This document shows, piece after piece, positions 52,240-60,510 of a stretch of DNA of 64,000 nucleotides. The stretch is from Methylacidiphilales bacterium. Its GTDB lineage: Bacteria > Verrucomicrobiota > Verrucomicrobiia > Methylacidiphilales > UBA1321. Position 1 is the first letter of the stretch. The number at the start of each line of letters is the position of its first letter. Made by a program: the position numbers and the translations under genes. The stretch spans positions 1 to 64,000 of the forward strand of contig JAJSLI010000021.1 of NCBI GenBank assembly GCA_021272315.1. Direction: 5' to 3'. The notes under the pieces are model-generated. The model was not told the DNA's origin and did no database searches. It saw only the letters and a program-made list of their open reading frames with translations.

Positions 52240-53514
52240 ATGAACACCGTGTTCAAAATTAACAATCCACAAACAGAGGCGCTTGCCTCGCCGCCAATTT
52301 CTCCATGGAAATTGGCGTTGATCGTGTTCGGCCCCGGCTTGGTGGTGATGCTGGCCGACACCGACGCCGGCAGCGCCATTGTGGCCGCGCAAAGTGGCGC
52401 GCAATGGGGTTATCGCCTGCTGCTGCTGCAACTGGTGCTCATTCCCATTCTTTTTATGGTGCAGGAATTGACCGTTCGGCTGGGACTGACCACGCGCAAA
52501 GGACACGGAGAACTGATTGCCGAACATTTTGGCAAGGGCTGGGCCTGGCTCTCCGTCGGCACCTTGCTGGTGTCATGCGTGGGGGCCATGCTGACCGAAT
52601 TTTCGGGCATCGCCGGCGTCGGATTGCTTTTTGGCGTTTCGCCGTGGATCAGCATCGGATTGACGGTGGTTTTTCTGGTGGTGGTGGTGGCAACCGGAAG
52701 TTATCGGCAAGTGGAGGTGCTGGCGATACTCCTCGGCCTTTTTGAACTGGCCTTTGTCGCGGTTGCCTTTGTGTCGCATCCCAGCGGCAAGGCGATGCTC
52801 CAGGGCATGGCCCAAATGCCACTGGGCGACCGGCAATACCTGTTCCTATTGGCCAGCAACATGGGGGCGGTCATCATGCCGTGGATGATTTTCTATCAAC
52901 AATCGGCAGTGGTGGACAAAGGACTCGATATTTCCCACCTCAAGCCCGCCCGATGGGATACCGCCATCGGGGCCGTTATAACCCAAAGCATCATGGTGGC
53001 CATTCTGGTGCTTGCCGCCACGACCATCGGCGCCAAAAATCCCAATGCTTCTTTGGATACCGTGCAACAGATCGCCGATGCTTTGATTCCCTTCCTGGGC
53101 CCCTTTTGGGGCAAAATGATTTTTGCGTTGGGCATCTTGGGTGCGGCTTTGGTGGCGACCATCGTCGTTTCCCTCACGGCGGCCTGGGGCTTGGGGGAAG
53201 TGGCCGGTTACAAACGTTCCCTGGCGCACCATCCCTTTGAAGCGCCATGGTTCTACGGAATCTATGTGCTGAGCCTGTTGATTGGAGCGGGAATCGTGCT
53301 CTCCGGCGTCAACTTGATCAAGCTCGCCATCGACGTGAATGTGATGAACGCCCTGCTGCTGCCCATCGTCCTGGGCTTTTTATTTCTATTGGCGCGCAAG
53401 GCGCTGCCGGAGCCTTGGCGGCTCAAAGGGTGGTATGCGTGGCTGCTTGGCGTGATCGTCCTGCTCACCGCCGGCTTGGGTGTGTACGCCGGCATCATGG
53501 GGATATGGCAGTAA
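52240..53514 (+). CDS. Nramp/SLC11-like transporter with atypical metal-binding motifs
   Basis: ATG 52240 ('MNTVFKINNPQTEALASPPI') has GACGGGG at a suitable distance, so I prefer it to ATG 52225. The 424-residue protein has about 11 membrane segments with the Nramp layout. TM1 reads 'MLADTDAGSAIVAAQSG' where DPGN is usual, and TM6 reads 'GAVIMPWMIFYQQSAVV' where MPH is usual. Cation uptake is likely, but selectivity may differ from Mn2+/Fe2+ Nramps. It is divergent from ferritin. Confidence 0.85.
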   Translation: MNTVFKINNPQTEALASPPISPWKLALIVFGPGLVVMLADTDAGSAIVAAQSGAQWGYRLLLLQLVLIPILFMVQELTVRLGLTTRKGHGELIAEHFGKGWAWLSVGTLLVSCVGAMLTEFSGIAGVGLLFGVSPWISIGLTVVFLVVVVATGSYRQVEVLAILLGLFELAFVAVAFVSHPSGKAMLQGMAQMPLGDRQYLFLLASNMGAVIMPWMIFYQQSAVVDKGLDISHLKPARWDTAIGAVITQSIMVAILVLAATTIGAKNPNASLDTVQQIADALIPFLGPFWGKMIFALGILGAALVATIVVSLTAAWGLGEVAGYKRSLAHHPFEAPWFYGIYVLSLLIGAGIVLSGVNLIKLAIDVNVMNALLLPIVLGFLFLLARKALPEPWRLKGWYAWLLGVIVLLTAGLGVYAGIMGIWQ

Positions 53515-53606
53515 AACCACCAAGCGCTGCTGTCTCTGCCTTGGTTTAATGCAGAAACGAGTTTCTTCTTGTCCTCAGTCATCATTGTCAATAGGAAGGC
53601 CCAAGT

Positions 53607-54032
53607 ATGAATAATATCCTCAAGTCTCTTCTTCTTGTCTTCGCGTTCGGCTTGGCCGCTTCTCTTACGGCCCGTGCCGACCATCCCTCCTACCTCCACG
53701 CCCTGTCGGATTTGCGTCTCGCCCGCGCTTACGTCGCCTATGGAGACGCGGGTCCGCAAGGCGGCTACGTCATCCAGGAAATTGACCGCGCCATCGGCGA
53801 GATCAAGGCGGCCGCGATTGATGACGGCAAAAATCTGGACGATCACCTCCCGATTGACGCCAATATTGATTTCCATGGCCGGTTTCATCGTGCCCTCGAT
53901 CTCCTGAACCATGCCCACGGTGACGTGAACGAAGACGAAGATAATGGTTACGCCCAGGGATTAAAGCACCGCGCCCTGGAGCATATCGATAGGGCGCGCC
54001 ACACTCTAAGAGACATCATCGCTGGCTGGTAA
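53607..54032 (+). CDS. Small exported helical protein, 141 aa
   Basis: A signal peptide ('MNNILKSLLLVFAFGLAASL') precedes a mature domain rich in His and Asp: 'DHPSYLHALSDLRLARAYVA', 'IDRAIGEIKAAAIDDGKNLD' and 'AQGLKHRALEHIDRARHTLR'. I recall similar short periplasmic helical proteins in many bacteria, but know no function. AGGAAGG lies 7 nt before the ATG. It stands alone after the Nramp-like gene. Confidence 0.75.
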   Translation: MNNILKSLLLVFAFGLAASLTARADHPSYLHALSDLRLARAYVAYGDAGPQGGYVIQEIDRAIGEIKAAAIDDGKNLDDHLPIDANIDFHGRFHRALDLLNHAHGDVNEDEDNGYAQGLKHRALEHIDRARHTLRDIIAGW

Positions 54033-54078
54033 AATCAGACTTCGTGCCGGGCTCATTCGGGTTGAGCACTTATATGAG

Positions 54079-54122
54079 TCCGGCTTTTGATTGTAAGCCG
54101 GAATCCACGCCGTGAATTCCGG
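54079..54122. terminator. Overlapping hairpins between convergent genes
   Basis: TCCGGCTT/AAGCCGGA (54079-54086 and 54095-54102) forms an 8-bp stem. The overlapping pair CCGGAAT/ATTCCGG (54098-54104 and 54116-54122) gives an alternative stem. They fill the gap between the exported protein (+) and pal (-), suggesting a bidirectional terminator, though T-runs are weak. Confidence 0.5.
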
Positions 54123-54123
54123 C

Positions 54124-54660
54124 CTAGGGCTGGATGATCACGCCTACTTCGACGCGGCGATTTTTGGCGTAAGCCTCTTCCGTGTCGCCCTCCACCGCCG
54201 GGCGGTCCGCGCCATAGCTGTTGGTGAAGAGCGCGGACGCCGGAAGCCCGAGGCCGACCAGGTATTCACGCACCGAAAGCGCGCGCCGTTCGCCCAGCGC
54301 GCGGTTATATTCCGGCGTGCCCCGCTTGTCGGCGTGGCCCGCGAGGAAGAGGGAATGTCCCGGGTTGGCCTTGAACCAGTCGCTGACCGCCTGCAGCTTG
54401 GCCTGTTCCGCGGCCGGGATGGTCGAGCTGTCGAAGGCAAAATAAACCGTGTCCGACGCGAGCATCTGGTAATTCACGTCCCGATCCGGATTGAAATTGC
54501 CCCCCGGACGCGCATTTTCCTGGATCCCCGTGCTCAGCGTATCGCCGCCCGGCAGGGGGCTGTTGTCCTCATCCGAGCCGTTCTCCCCTTTGTGGCCGCT
54601 GCAGGCCGCCAGGACGAGGGTTGAAACGATCAGTAGAGAAGCGAGAAATCTTTTATTCAT
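54124..54660 (-). CDS. pal: Peptidoglycan-associated lipoprotein
   Basis: The 178-residue protein has a lipoprotein signal with lipobox 'TLVLAACSGHKG' (lipidated C20) and an OmpA-like domain: 'VYFAFDSSTIPAAEQAKLQA', 'SLFLAGHADKRGTPEYNRAL' and 'GERRALSVREYLVGLG'. Pal ties the outer membrane to peptidoglycan as part of the Tol-Pal system. It is the third of three minus-strand tol genes. Confidence 0.93.
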   Translation of the reverse strand: MNKRFLASLLIVSTLVLAACSGHKGENGSDEDNSPLPGGDTLSTGIQENARPGGNFNPDRDVNYQMLASDTVYFAFDSSTIPAAEQAKLQAVSDWFKANPGHSLFLAGHADKRGTPEYNRALGERRALSVREYLVGLGLPASALFTNSYGADRPAVEGDTEEAYAKNRRVEVGVIIQP

Positions 54661-54739
54661 GGAGATGGGTCGGAGGTTAAGGGATCAAACAGTCGATAAT
54701 ACAGATGTGGAGTTTGATTAGCAATAGGTTCTGCGTCGC

Positions 54740-55912
54740 TCAGCGCGTGACGGTTGGTTCCGAGCAGCCCGCCACGCCCATGTCGATCGGCAACGATTGC
54801 CGCGACACGGTGTCGAGCAGGTAGAGGTGCCCGTCGTTGCTGTAAACCAGGTGCCGCGAGTCACGCGTCCAGGCCGGGTCCTGTCCCCCCGAGGTCGTGA
54901 TCAACTCGGCGGTCCGCTTGGCGAGATCAAAAACCCCGATCTGGAACGACCCGCCGATTCGCGCGGTGAAGGCGATCCATTTCCCATCGGGCGACCAGTC
55001 CGGCTTCGTGCAGTAGGAATCCCCCGTCACCAGGTGGTCCCATTCCGAGACTCCCTGCGAGCTGCTGATGAAAAGTTGCGGGCTTCCCCGGTCGTCCGAC
55101 GAATAGACCAACTGGTCGGCCGTGGGCGACCACGACGGCGACGTTTCCGATCCCCGCGTCCGCGTGATCCGGATCGGCGCTGAGTTGTCGAGGGGCAGTA
55201 CGTAAATCTCCGGGTTGCCGTCCTTGCTCAGGGTCAGCGCGATTTTGCTCCCATCCGGCGAAAACGACGGGCCCGAGTTGATGCCCGGAAAATAGGCGAA
55301 CCGGTTCCGGTTCCCCGAGGCGATGTCGATCACGTAGACGTCCGGGTATCCGCTTTTGTACGAGGTATAGGCCAGCTTCGTTCCGTCCCAGCTATAGGCC
55401 GGGCTCGCGCAGATGACGTTGTCGTGGGTGATCGCCCGCGCATGCGCCCCGTCGATGTCGGCGAGGTAAAGTTCCTTCGAGCCGGTCGCATTGGCGATGA
55501 AGGCCAGCTTGCTCGAGGCGAAACCCGGCAGCCCCGTCACCGCCTGGGTGATCGCGTCCGCGAATTCGTGCGCCGCCGTGCGGCCCGTCCCGGGGAATGT
55601 CTTCCGGAAAACTTCCGCGCCTGTCTTTGCGTTCACCAGCCGGCCCGTCAGGCTCTCCTCCGTCGCGTTGCCGGTGGCGAGATAATCGCCGGTTCCACCC
55701 GCCACGGGCGAAATCATCCCCGTGCGCGTCAGGTCCCCGAGCATGATCTGCGTTATGGCATTGCCCTGGAGGCCGTTGATCGGGCCGATCCCCACTTGGA
55801 CCAGCGGCGACACGTTCACGTTGACCTGTGCCTCCAGCCGCGGTCCGGCCGGGCCGAGCAGGGTGAGAAGCGGGAGGAGGACGAGGAGGAATCGGGCAAT
55901 GGATGGTTTCAC
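54740..55912 (-). CDS. tolB: Tol-Pal system protein TolB
   Basis: The 390-residue protein has a signal peptide, the TolB N-terminal domain ('GQAVTGLPGFASS'-type region, including 'FADAITQAVTGLPGFASSKL') and a six-bladed propeller with repeats such as 'SYSWDGTKLAYTSYK', 'SFSPDGSKIALTLSKDGNPE', 'SWSPTADQLVYSSDDRGSPQ' and 'DWSPDGKWIAFTAR'. The first of these reads AYSWDG in the protein. It sits between the TolA/TonB-like gene and pal, the usual tol order. Confidence 0.9.
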   Translation of the reverse strand: MKPSIARFLLVLLPLLTLLGPAGPRLEAQVNVNVSPLVQVGIGPINGLQGNAITQIMLGDLTRTGMISPVAGGTGDYLATGNATEESLTGRLVNAKTGAEVFRKTFPGTGRTAAHEFADAITQAVTGLPGFASSKLAFIANATGSKELYLADIDGAHARAITHDNVICASPAYSWDGTKLAYTSYKSGYPDVYVIDIASGNRNRFAYFPGINSGPSFSPDGSKIALTLSKDGNPEIYVLPLDNSAPIRITRTRGSETSPSWSPTADQLVYSSDDRGSPQLFISSSQGVSEWDHLVTGDSYCTKPDWSPDGKWIAFTARIGGSFQIGVFDLAKRTAELITTSGGQDPAWTRDSRHLVYSNDGHLYLLDTVSRQSLPIDMGVAGCSEPTVTR

Positions 55913-55931
55913 AATGGAATCTGGCTTAAAA

Positions 55932-56912
55932 TTAACGGGTCAAGTTGAAGTGGATGGAGATATCAGGTGGACAGCCATCCGGCAAGGGTTGAAGCAGATA
56001 GCCCAGGCTGCGCGCGGCGTCCAGCGCCGATTGGTCGTAGGCCTGGTTGCCCGAGGATTGCTGCAGCGTCACCAGTTCCGGCGGGACCCGTCCGTCCTTT
56101 TCCACATGGATCTGCACCACCGGGTTGACCGCCGTTTCATCTTCCAAGTCGGGATGCTGCCACTTGCTCATCACCTGGTCGTGGATCATGAGGTAAAAAT
56201 CCTGGTACGGGTTCGCCTGCGAGTGCTCGGAGCCATCCTGCCCGACGTTCACCTGGTTGGCCGCGCCCGTCTGCTCCAGCTTCTGCCCCAGCCGGGCCGC
56301 GATCTCTTCCTTGCTCAGTCCCGTGGTCTCGGAATCCGGCGTGTTGGCGTTGAGCGTGGCATCCACCGGCTTCTTTTTCGGCTTCGGCTTGGCCGGTTTG
56401 TCCGTTGCGGGACCCTCCGCCAGGCTCAGGTCCGCCTTGGTCAGCTTCACCGCCGGCTTCGGTGGCTTCACCTCCGCCGTCTCCGGCGCTTCCGGCTTGA
56501 TGATGACCGGCTTCGGTTTGACCGGCGCGGTTTGCGCGGCGGCCGGCGCGGGCGGCGGGGTGGCGTGGACTGAGGGAGCGGGCGTGGTCTGGCCGATCTT
56601 GGGCGCGGCCTGCGTCCCCGGCGTTCCCTTCACCGCCTGACCCTCCGGCAAAAGCGAAATGAATTGCTCCGGCGGCGGCGGAGCAGGCTCGTTCCGGTAG
56701 ATCCAGATTGCCACGGCGATGGCCGCCGCGTGGAAAAGCGCGACGATGGCCACCCAGCGCCAGAAATTGCCGGTCTGCCGCTTCTCGATCTCTTCCTCCG
56801 GGTCGGGAGGCGGTTTGGAACGACGCAAATTCAGCCGGGTTTGTCTCTTGGTTCCGGGCAATCGCTTGGGCGGAGGATAACCCACGGGATGATTAATCAC
56901 TTGCGAACACAC
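55932..56912 (-). CDS. TolA/TonB-like envelope energy transducer
   Basis: The 326-residue protein has a cytoplasmic basic/Pro-rich N-terminus, a single transmembrane helix ('FWRWVAIVALFHAAAIAVAI'), a long Pro/Lys/Ala-rich spacer and a TonB/TolA-type C-terminal domain ('QVMSKWQHPDLEDETAVNPV', 'DQSALDAARSLGYLLQPLPD'). Its position 19 bp before tolB argues for TolA function. tolQ and tolR are not in the window. Confidence 0.8.
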   Translation of the reverse strand: MCSQVINHPVGYPPPKRLPGTKRQTRLNLRRSKPPPDPEEEIEKRQTGNFWRWVAIVALFHAAAIAVAIWIYRNEPAPPPPEQFISLLPEGQAVKGTPGTQAAPKIGQTTPAPSVHATPPPAPAAAQTAPVKPKPVIIKPEAPETAEVKPPKPAVKLTKADLSLAEGPATDKPAKPKPKKKPVDATLNANTPDSETTGLSKEEIAARLGQKLEQTGAANQVNVGQDGSEHSQANPYQDFYLMIHDQVMSKWQHPDLEDETAVNPVVQIHVEKDGRVPPELVTLQQSSGNQAYDQSALDAARSLGYLLQPLPDGCPPDISIHFNLTR

Positions 56913-57042
56913 TATAAGGTAGTCCGCCCAAAAGACCAGCCCGTATATGGTGTTCTTGGAAATGGTGCCCTGCGGACGGCGGTAACCGACTTTTATCCTG
57001 CGGCGGCTTTGCCAGCGCGGGAGAATCTGTTTAACGTGGGGT

Positions 57043-58416
57043 ATGACTCAGCCCGTTTGGTTCCGCCCGCTTGCCGCGCTTTTTCCGCGCGGAGTCGTCG
57101 TGAACGATGCCGCCGCGCTCTCCGCCCACGCGGGGGACGCCTGGTTTGCCAGCACGCTGCCGGAGGCCGTTGCCTTTCCGCGCCACGCCGCCGACGTCGC
57201 CAAGTTGTTGCGTTACGCCAACCGGAAAGGCATTCCCGTCACCGCGCGGGGCGCGGGGCGCGGCTACGTCGGGGGCTGCGTGCCGAAACGGGGCGGCATC
57301 GTCGTTTCATTCGCGCGGATGAACCGCATTCTCGAAATCAACCCCGTCGACGGCGTCGGCGTCGTCCAGCCCGGCGTCATCACCGGCGATTTCCAGGCGA
57401 AGACGCTCCAGCACGGCCTCCTCTACCCGCCCGATCCCGCCAGCCTGAAGGAATGCTCCCTCGGCGGCAACGTCGCCACCAACGCGGGCGGCCCGCGCTG
57501 CCTGAAATACGGCGTCACGCGCCACTACGTCCTCGGCCTCCAGGTCGTGCTCGCCGACGGCACGCTCGTCCGCGTCGGCGGACGCACGCAAAAGAACAAA
57601 AGCGGCTTCGATTTCGTCGGCCTTTTCGTCGGCGCGGAGGGCCTGCTCGGCCTGGTCACGGAAATCACCCTGCGGCTCATCCCCGTTCCGCCGGCCCGCG
57701 CCGTTCTCGCCGCCTCGTTCCGCAACGCGCCCGCCGCCGCCGCCGGCGTTCAGCACGTCTTCGAGCGGGGATTTCTCCCCTCCGCGCTCGAGATGGCGGA
57801 CCGGTTCACTCTCGAGGCCGCGCGCCGCCACCTCGGCTCGCAGCACCTCCCGCCCGGCGCCGCCCATCTTCTCGTCGAGATCGACGGCCAGCCCAATTCG
57901 GTCCACTCCGAGATCCACGCCCTCGCCGACATCCTCAGGTCGGGTGGCGCGCTCGACATCACCCTGGCCACGACCGAGCCCGAATGCGAACGCCTCTGGG
58001 GCCTGCGCCGCGAATTCTCCGCCTCGCTCAAGGCCACCGGCCTGACCAAGCTCAACGAGGACATCTGCGTGCCGCGCAGCCGCCTCGTCGACCTCTTCGA
58101 TTTCACCGCGCGCCTCCAGAAAAAATACGGCGTCGAGATCGCCTCCTTCGGCCACGCCGGCGACGGCAACATCCACGTCAATCTCATGGCCGACCTCGCC
58201 GTGCCCGGCGTGAAGAAAAAGACCGACCGCGCGCTCGACGAACTCTTTCGCCAGATCATCGCCTGGGGCGGCGCCATCACCGGCGAGCACGGCATCGGGC
58301 TGGCCAAGCTGCCCTGGTGGCCGAAAGCCGCCTCGCCCGAGTTGCGCCGCCTGCACCGTCTGGTCAAGAAAGCCCTGGACCCGAAAGGCATCCTGAATCC
58401 CGGGAAGTTTGTTTAA
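57043..58416 (+). CDS. FAD-linked oxidase, GlcD/D-lactate dehydrogenase-like
   Basis: The 457-residue protein has a PCMH-type FAD domain ('GIPVTARGAGRGYVGGCVPK', 'PPDPASLKECSLGGNVATNA', 'GPRCLKYGVTRHYVLG') and the C-terminal FAD oxidase cap ending 'HAGDGNIHVN', 'GEHGIGLAK' and 'LDPKGILNPGKF'. It oxidises a 2-hydroxyacid such as glycolate or D-lactate. No glcE or glcF is adjacent, so the partner is unknown. Codon use is very GC rich. Confidence 0.9.
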   Translation: MTQPVWFRPLAALFPRGVVVNDAAALSAHAGDAWFASTLPEAVAFPRHAADVAKLLRYANRKGIPVTARGAGRGYVGGCVPKRGGIVVSFARMNRILEINPVDGVGVVQPGVITGDFQAKTLQHGLLYPPDPASLKECSLGGNVATNAGGPRCLKYGVTRHYVLGLQVVLADGTLVRVGGRTQKNKSGFDFVGLFVGAEGLLGLVTEITLRLIPVPPARAVLAASFRNAPAAAAGVQHVFERGFLPSALEMADRFTLEAARRHLGSQHLPPGAAHLLVEIDGQPNSVHSEIHALADILRSGGALDITLATTEPECERLWGLRREFSASLKATGLTKLNEDICVPRSRLVDLFDFTARLQKKYGVEIASFGHAGDGNIHVNLMADLAVPGVKKKTDRALDELFRQIIAWGGAITGEHGIGLAKLPWWPKAASPELRRLHRLVKKALDPKGILNPGKFV

Positions 58417-58419
58417 ATG

Positions 58420-58429
58420 AAAAGATGCC
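58420..58429 (+). repeat. 10-bp direct repeat, left copy
   Basis: AAAAGATGCC, 4 bp after the glcD-like stop. The same 10 bp recurs at 58990-58999, bracketing the AT-richer gene between them. Confidence 0.45.
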
Positions 58430-58456
58430 TAGCCGCGTACCTGTCCCTTTTTTCCC

Positions 58457-58984
58457 ATGAATACACAGACAACTAAATTCTTAATAATAGCGCTAATTTT
58501 TCTGATCACCAGTGTAACTGTACCCGCCACGGGAGAGGCAGGAGATCTGGCTTGGGACAAAGAAATAGATGGCATTTTATTGGCGATAGAATGGATAAAA
58601 TGGACGGATAATAGCCGAGAGATGCAGGGCATTCGAATTCATCTGAAAAATGTCTCAGGAGTCACCAGATACTTCATAGAAGAAGGCTCTGATCAAGGTT
58701 TTCATATTTTTTATGATAATTCAGATGGCACCGAAATGCAGTTGCACAAAGATGACGGCCCATCTGGAATACAGACTTATACCTACACGCCAGTAGCTAG
58801 TCCGATTAATCCGGGGCAGACGATAACGGTAATCGTGCATTTACATTCGGAACAGGAAGTCAAAATCGTCAGAACAACACCTATTGGCTGCTCTGTTATG
58901 GTATCGGATCCTGCCGCCGGAGGTTATAAAAAAATAAGAACTACTCCTCGGATGCTGACTGAAATTTCAGTTGCCCCATTTTGA
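58457..58984 (+). CDS. Exported orphan protein in AT-richer sequence, 175 aa
   Basis: A signal peptide is clear ('FLIIALIFLITSVTVPATGE'). The mature part looks beta-rich ('GIRIHLKNVSGVTRYFIEEG', 'TEMQLHKDDGPSGI', 'SPINPGQTITVIVHLHSEQE') and ends in 'MLTEISVAPF', perhaps an immunoglobulin-like fold; no named family is recognised. The gene uses many A/T-ending codons, unlike the GC-rich gene before it, and is bracketed by a 10-bp direct repeat. This suggests recent acquisition. Confidence 0.6.
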   Translation: MNTQTTKFLIIALIFLITSVTVPATGEAGDLAWDKEIDGILLAIEWIKWTDNSREMQGIRIHLKNVSGVTRYFIEEGSDQGFHIFYDNSDGTEMQLHKDDGPSGIQTYTYTPVASPINPGQTITVIVHLHSEQEVKIVRTTPIGCSVMVSDPAAGGYKKIRTTPRMLTEISVAPF

Positions 58985-58989
58985 AATCT

Positions 58990-58999
58990 AAAAGATGCC
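58990..58999 (+). repeat. 10-bp direct repeat, right copy
   Basis: Second copy of AAAAGATGCC, 5 bp after the orphan gene's stop, with the same orientation as the copy at 58420. Confidence 0.45.
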
Positions 59000-59011
59000 A
59001 TGGTGATGGTC

Positions 59012-59035
59012 AAGGTGCCCTGAAGAGAGCACCTT
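59012..59035 (+). terminator. Hairpin after the orphan gene
   Basis: AAGGTGC (59012-59018) pairs with GCACCTT (59029-59035) over a 10-nt loop, followed by only a short TCT. It is a plausible weak terminator. Confidence 0.4.
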
Positions 59036-59118
59036 CTAAAGGGGTCAGTCCGTAGTATTGACACCACGTTTCCAAGCAAAGGCTTGCTTCCGCTGGTAAA
59101 ACCGCCTAAATTTCGTCT

Positions 59119-59325
59119 GTGAGCCTCACCGAAATCCTCGAAGAACTTCCCAAGCTCAAAACGGAAGAGCGGGACACCATCCTTCACCGCATCGAGGAGT
59201 TGGACGCCTTGGCCAGCCCGGAATTGTTGGCGGCCATCGACCAGGCGGAAGCCTTCCCCAGCGAGCACGATTTGCCGGCGGGAGAGGTGCGCCAGATGGT
59301 GAAGGCATGGGCGCATACCAGGTAG
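59119..59325 (+). CDS. Putative antitoxin (addiction-module component)
   Basis: The 68-residue protein starts at GTG 59119: 'MSLTEILEELPKLKTEERDT' followed by 'ILHRIEELDALASPELLAAI'. Its short acidic helical build and its position just before a ParE-like toxin, overlapping it by 19 bp, fit the small addiction-module antitoxin family. The DNA-binding part is not evident. It would neutralise the toxin and probably repress the pair. Confidence 0.72.
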   Translation: MSLTEILEELPKLKTEERDTILHRIEELDALASPELLAAIDQAEAFPSEHDLPAGEVRQMVKAWAHTR

Positions 59326-59618
59326 TCATTACCCCTTACGCCTCCGGCGACCTGGAGCGGATCGTCCGTTACATTGCGCGAAATAATCCCGATGTGGCGC
59401 AGCAGTTCGGAGAAAAACTGGTGGATCGCGCCCTGAGCCTCAGTGAGACCGTGGTATGCCAAAGCGGCGGACGGTTGCCGAAGCGTCCCGGCGTGCGCAA
59501 ACTGATCGAAGGCAACTACCTCATCCTCTACCGCGTTTTACCGGAACAAAACAAAGTCCGCGTGCTTCGGTTCTGGCATGGAGCGCAAGACCGCGCCAAA
59601 CTCAGTCTGGGCGAGTAA
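59307..59618 (+). CDS. ParE/RelE superfamily toxin
   Basis: The 103-residue protein has the RelE/ParE fold signature: 'QVVITPYASGDLERIVRYIA', 'PGVRKLIEGNYLILYRVLPE' and 'VRVLRFWHGAQDRAKLSL'. The ending resembles ParE more than RelE, so gyrase inhibition is more likely than mRNA cleavage, but this cannot be decided by reading. It overlaps the antitoxin gene by 19 bp in the usual order. Confidence 0.85.
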   Translation: MGAYQVVITPYASGDLERIVRYIARNNPDVAQQFGEKLVDRALSLSETVVCQSGGRLPKRPGVRKLIEGNYLILYRVLPEQNKVRVLRFWHGAQDRAKLSLGE

Positions 59619-59653
59619 AATGATGAGTGAAAAGGGGGACCAGCGCCAAAATT

Positions 59654-60148
59654 TCAAGTTATATCATCGCCAAAGATCGGTCCGGGCGGGTGGCCCTTTT
59701 TCTCGCGCAGAGCCTGCCGGATTTTTTCCAGCTCCTCGGTGCGATCGTCGGTTTCCTCCCACACTTCCTGGCTGACGTAAATCGGCGCCTTGGCCTGCGT
59801 CGCCAGCACCAGGCAGTCGCTGGGCCGCGCGTCGATCTCGATCAGCTTCGAGTGGATTTCGTTCTGGGCGCGCAGGATGATCCGGGCGAAATAAGTGTTG
59901 CTGCGCAGTGCGTTGATGACGACCCGCTCCACCTTGATCTCGAAGGCGTTGAAGATGAAGCCGATCAACTCGTGCGTCAAGGGCCGCTCGTTGTGCTCGC
60001 CGCGCATCGACATCGCGATGGCCCGGCCCACGCTCGGCTCGACGTGAATGACGAAACTCTTTTGCTCGTTGCCGATGAAAATTGCCAGAGTGTGCTGGTC
60101 CGTGGGGAAAACATCGAAGACCTCCACTCGAACAATGTCAGTGTTCAC
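59654..60148 (-). CDS. Bifunctional nuclease (BFN/DUF151) family protein
   Basis: The 164-residue protein starts at GTG 60148 and has the DUF151 core: 'LAIFIGNEQKSFVIHVEPSV', 'RPLTHELIGFIFNAFEIKVE', 'NTYFARIILRAQNEIHSKLI' and 'DARPSDCLVLATQAKAPIYV'. A plant member has RNase and DNase activity; bacterial roles are unknown. It is the last of three minus-strand genes after thiG. Confidence 0.88.
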   Translation of the reverse strand: MNTDIVRVEVFDVFPTDQHTLAIFIGNEQKSFVIHVEPSVGRAIAMSMRGEHNERPLTHELIGFIFNAFEIKVERVVINALRSNTYFARIILRAQNEIHSKLIEIDARPSDCLVLATQAKAPIYVSQEVWEETDDRTEELEKIRQALREKKGHPPGPIFGDDIT

Positions 60149-60233
60149 AAGCTATGTGTACCACCGCCGGGCACAAATGACAATGTCGGAAGGATTTCCT
60201 CCCCCGATTTTATCCGTGGAATTATCCGCGGAA

Positions 60234-60485
60234 TCAATCGACCGAAGGCGTGAAGCTCGGGCGGGGCAGGGCATTCGCCGGAGCCAGCGGTTGCGGCTTC
60301 GGAACGAGCGGGCACAAGGCCAGATCACCCTTGTAGTTGGCGACCACCCGCCCTGTTTGATCGTAGCAGGTGAAGGCGCTCTGCGTCACCGCCCGGGAGA
60401 TGTGATCGAGCGTGACATCCACGCCCGAAACAAGTGCGAACAGCGCGATGACCAGCAAGGTGAGAACTTTGAGAAAACGTTTCAT
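60234..60485 (-). CDS. Small exported protein, 83 aa
   Basis: A short hydrophobic N-terminus ('MKRFLKVLTLLVIALFALVS') acts as signal or anchor, followed by 'FTCYDQTGRVVANYKGDLAL' and a Pro-rich tail. No family is recognised. Its place 25 bp after thiG on the same strand and its natural composition support it. Confidence 0.6.
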   Translation of the reverse strand: MKRFLKVLTLLVIALFALVSGVDVTLDHISRAVTQSAFTCYDQTGRVVANYKGDLALCPLVPKPQPLAPANALPRPSFTPSVD

Positions 60486-60510
60486 AACGTGGAAAAAATG
60501 TGAAGTCCAA

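Noticed and set aside
57307-58356. 349-aa minus-strand ORF
   Set aside because: Antisense shadow of the FAD oxidase gene, explained by its high GC.
56664-58460. 598-aa plus-strand ORF
   Set aside because: It overlaps the TolA-like gene and the FAD oxidase in the wrong frame; the Arg/Pro-rich translation has no fold.
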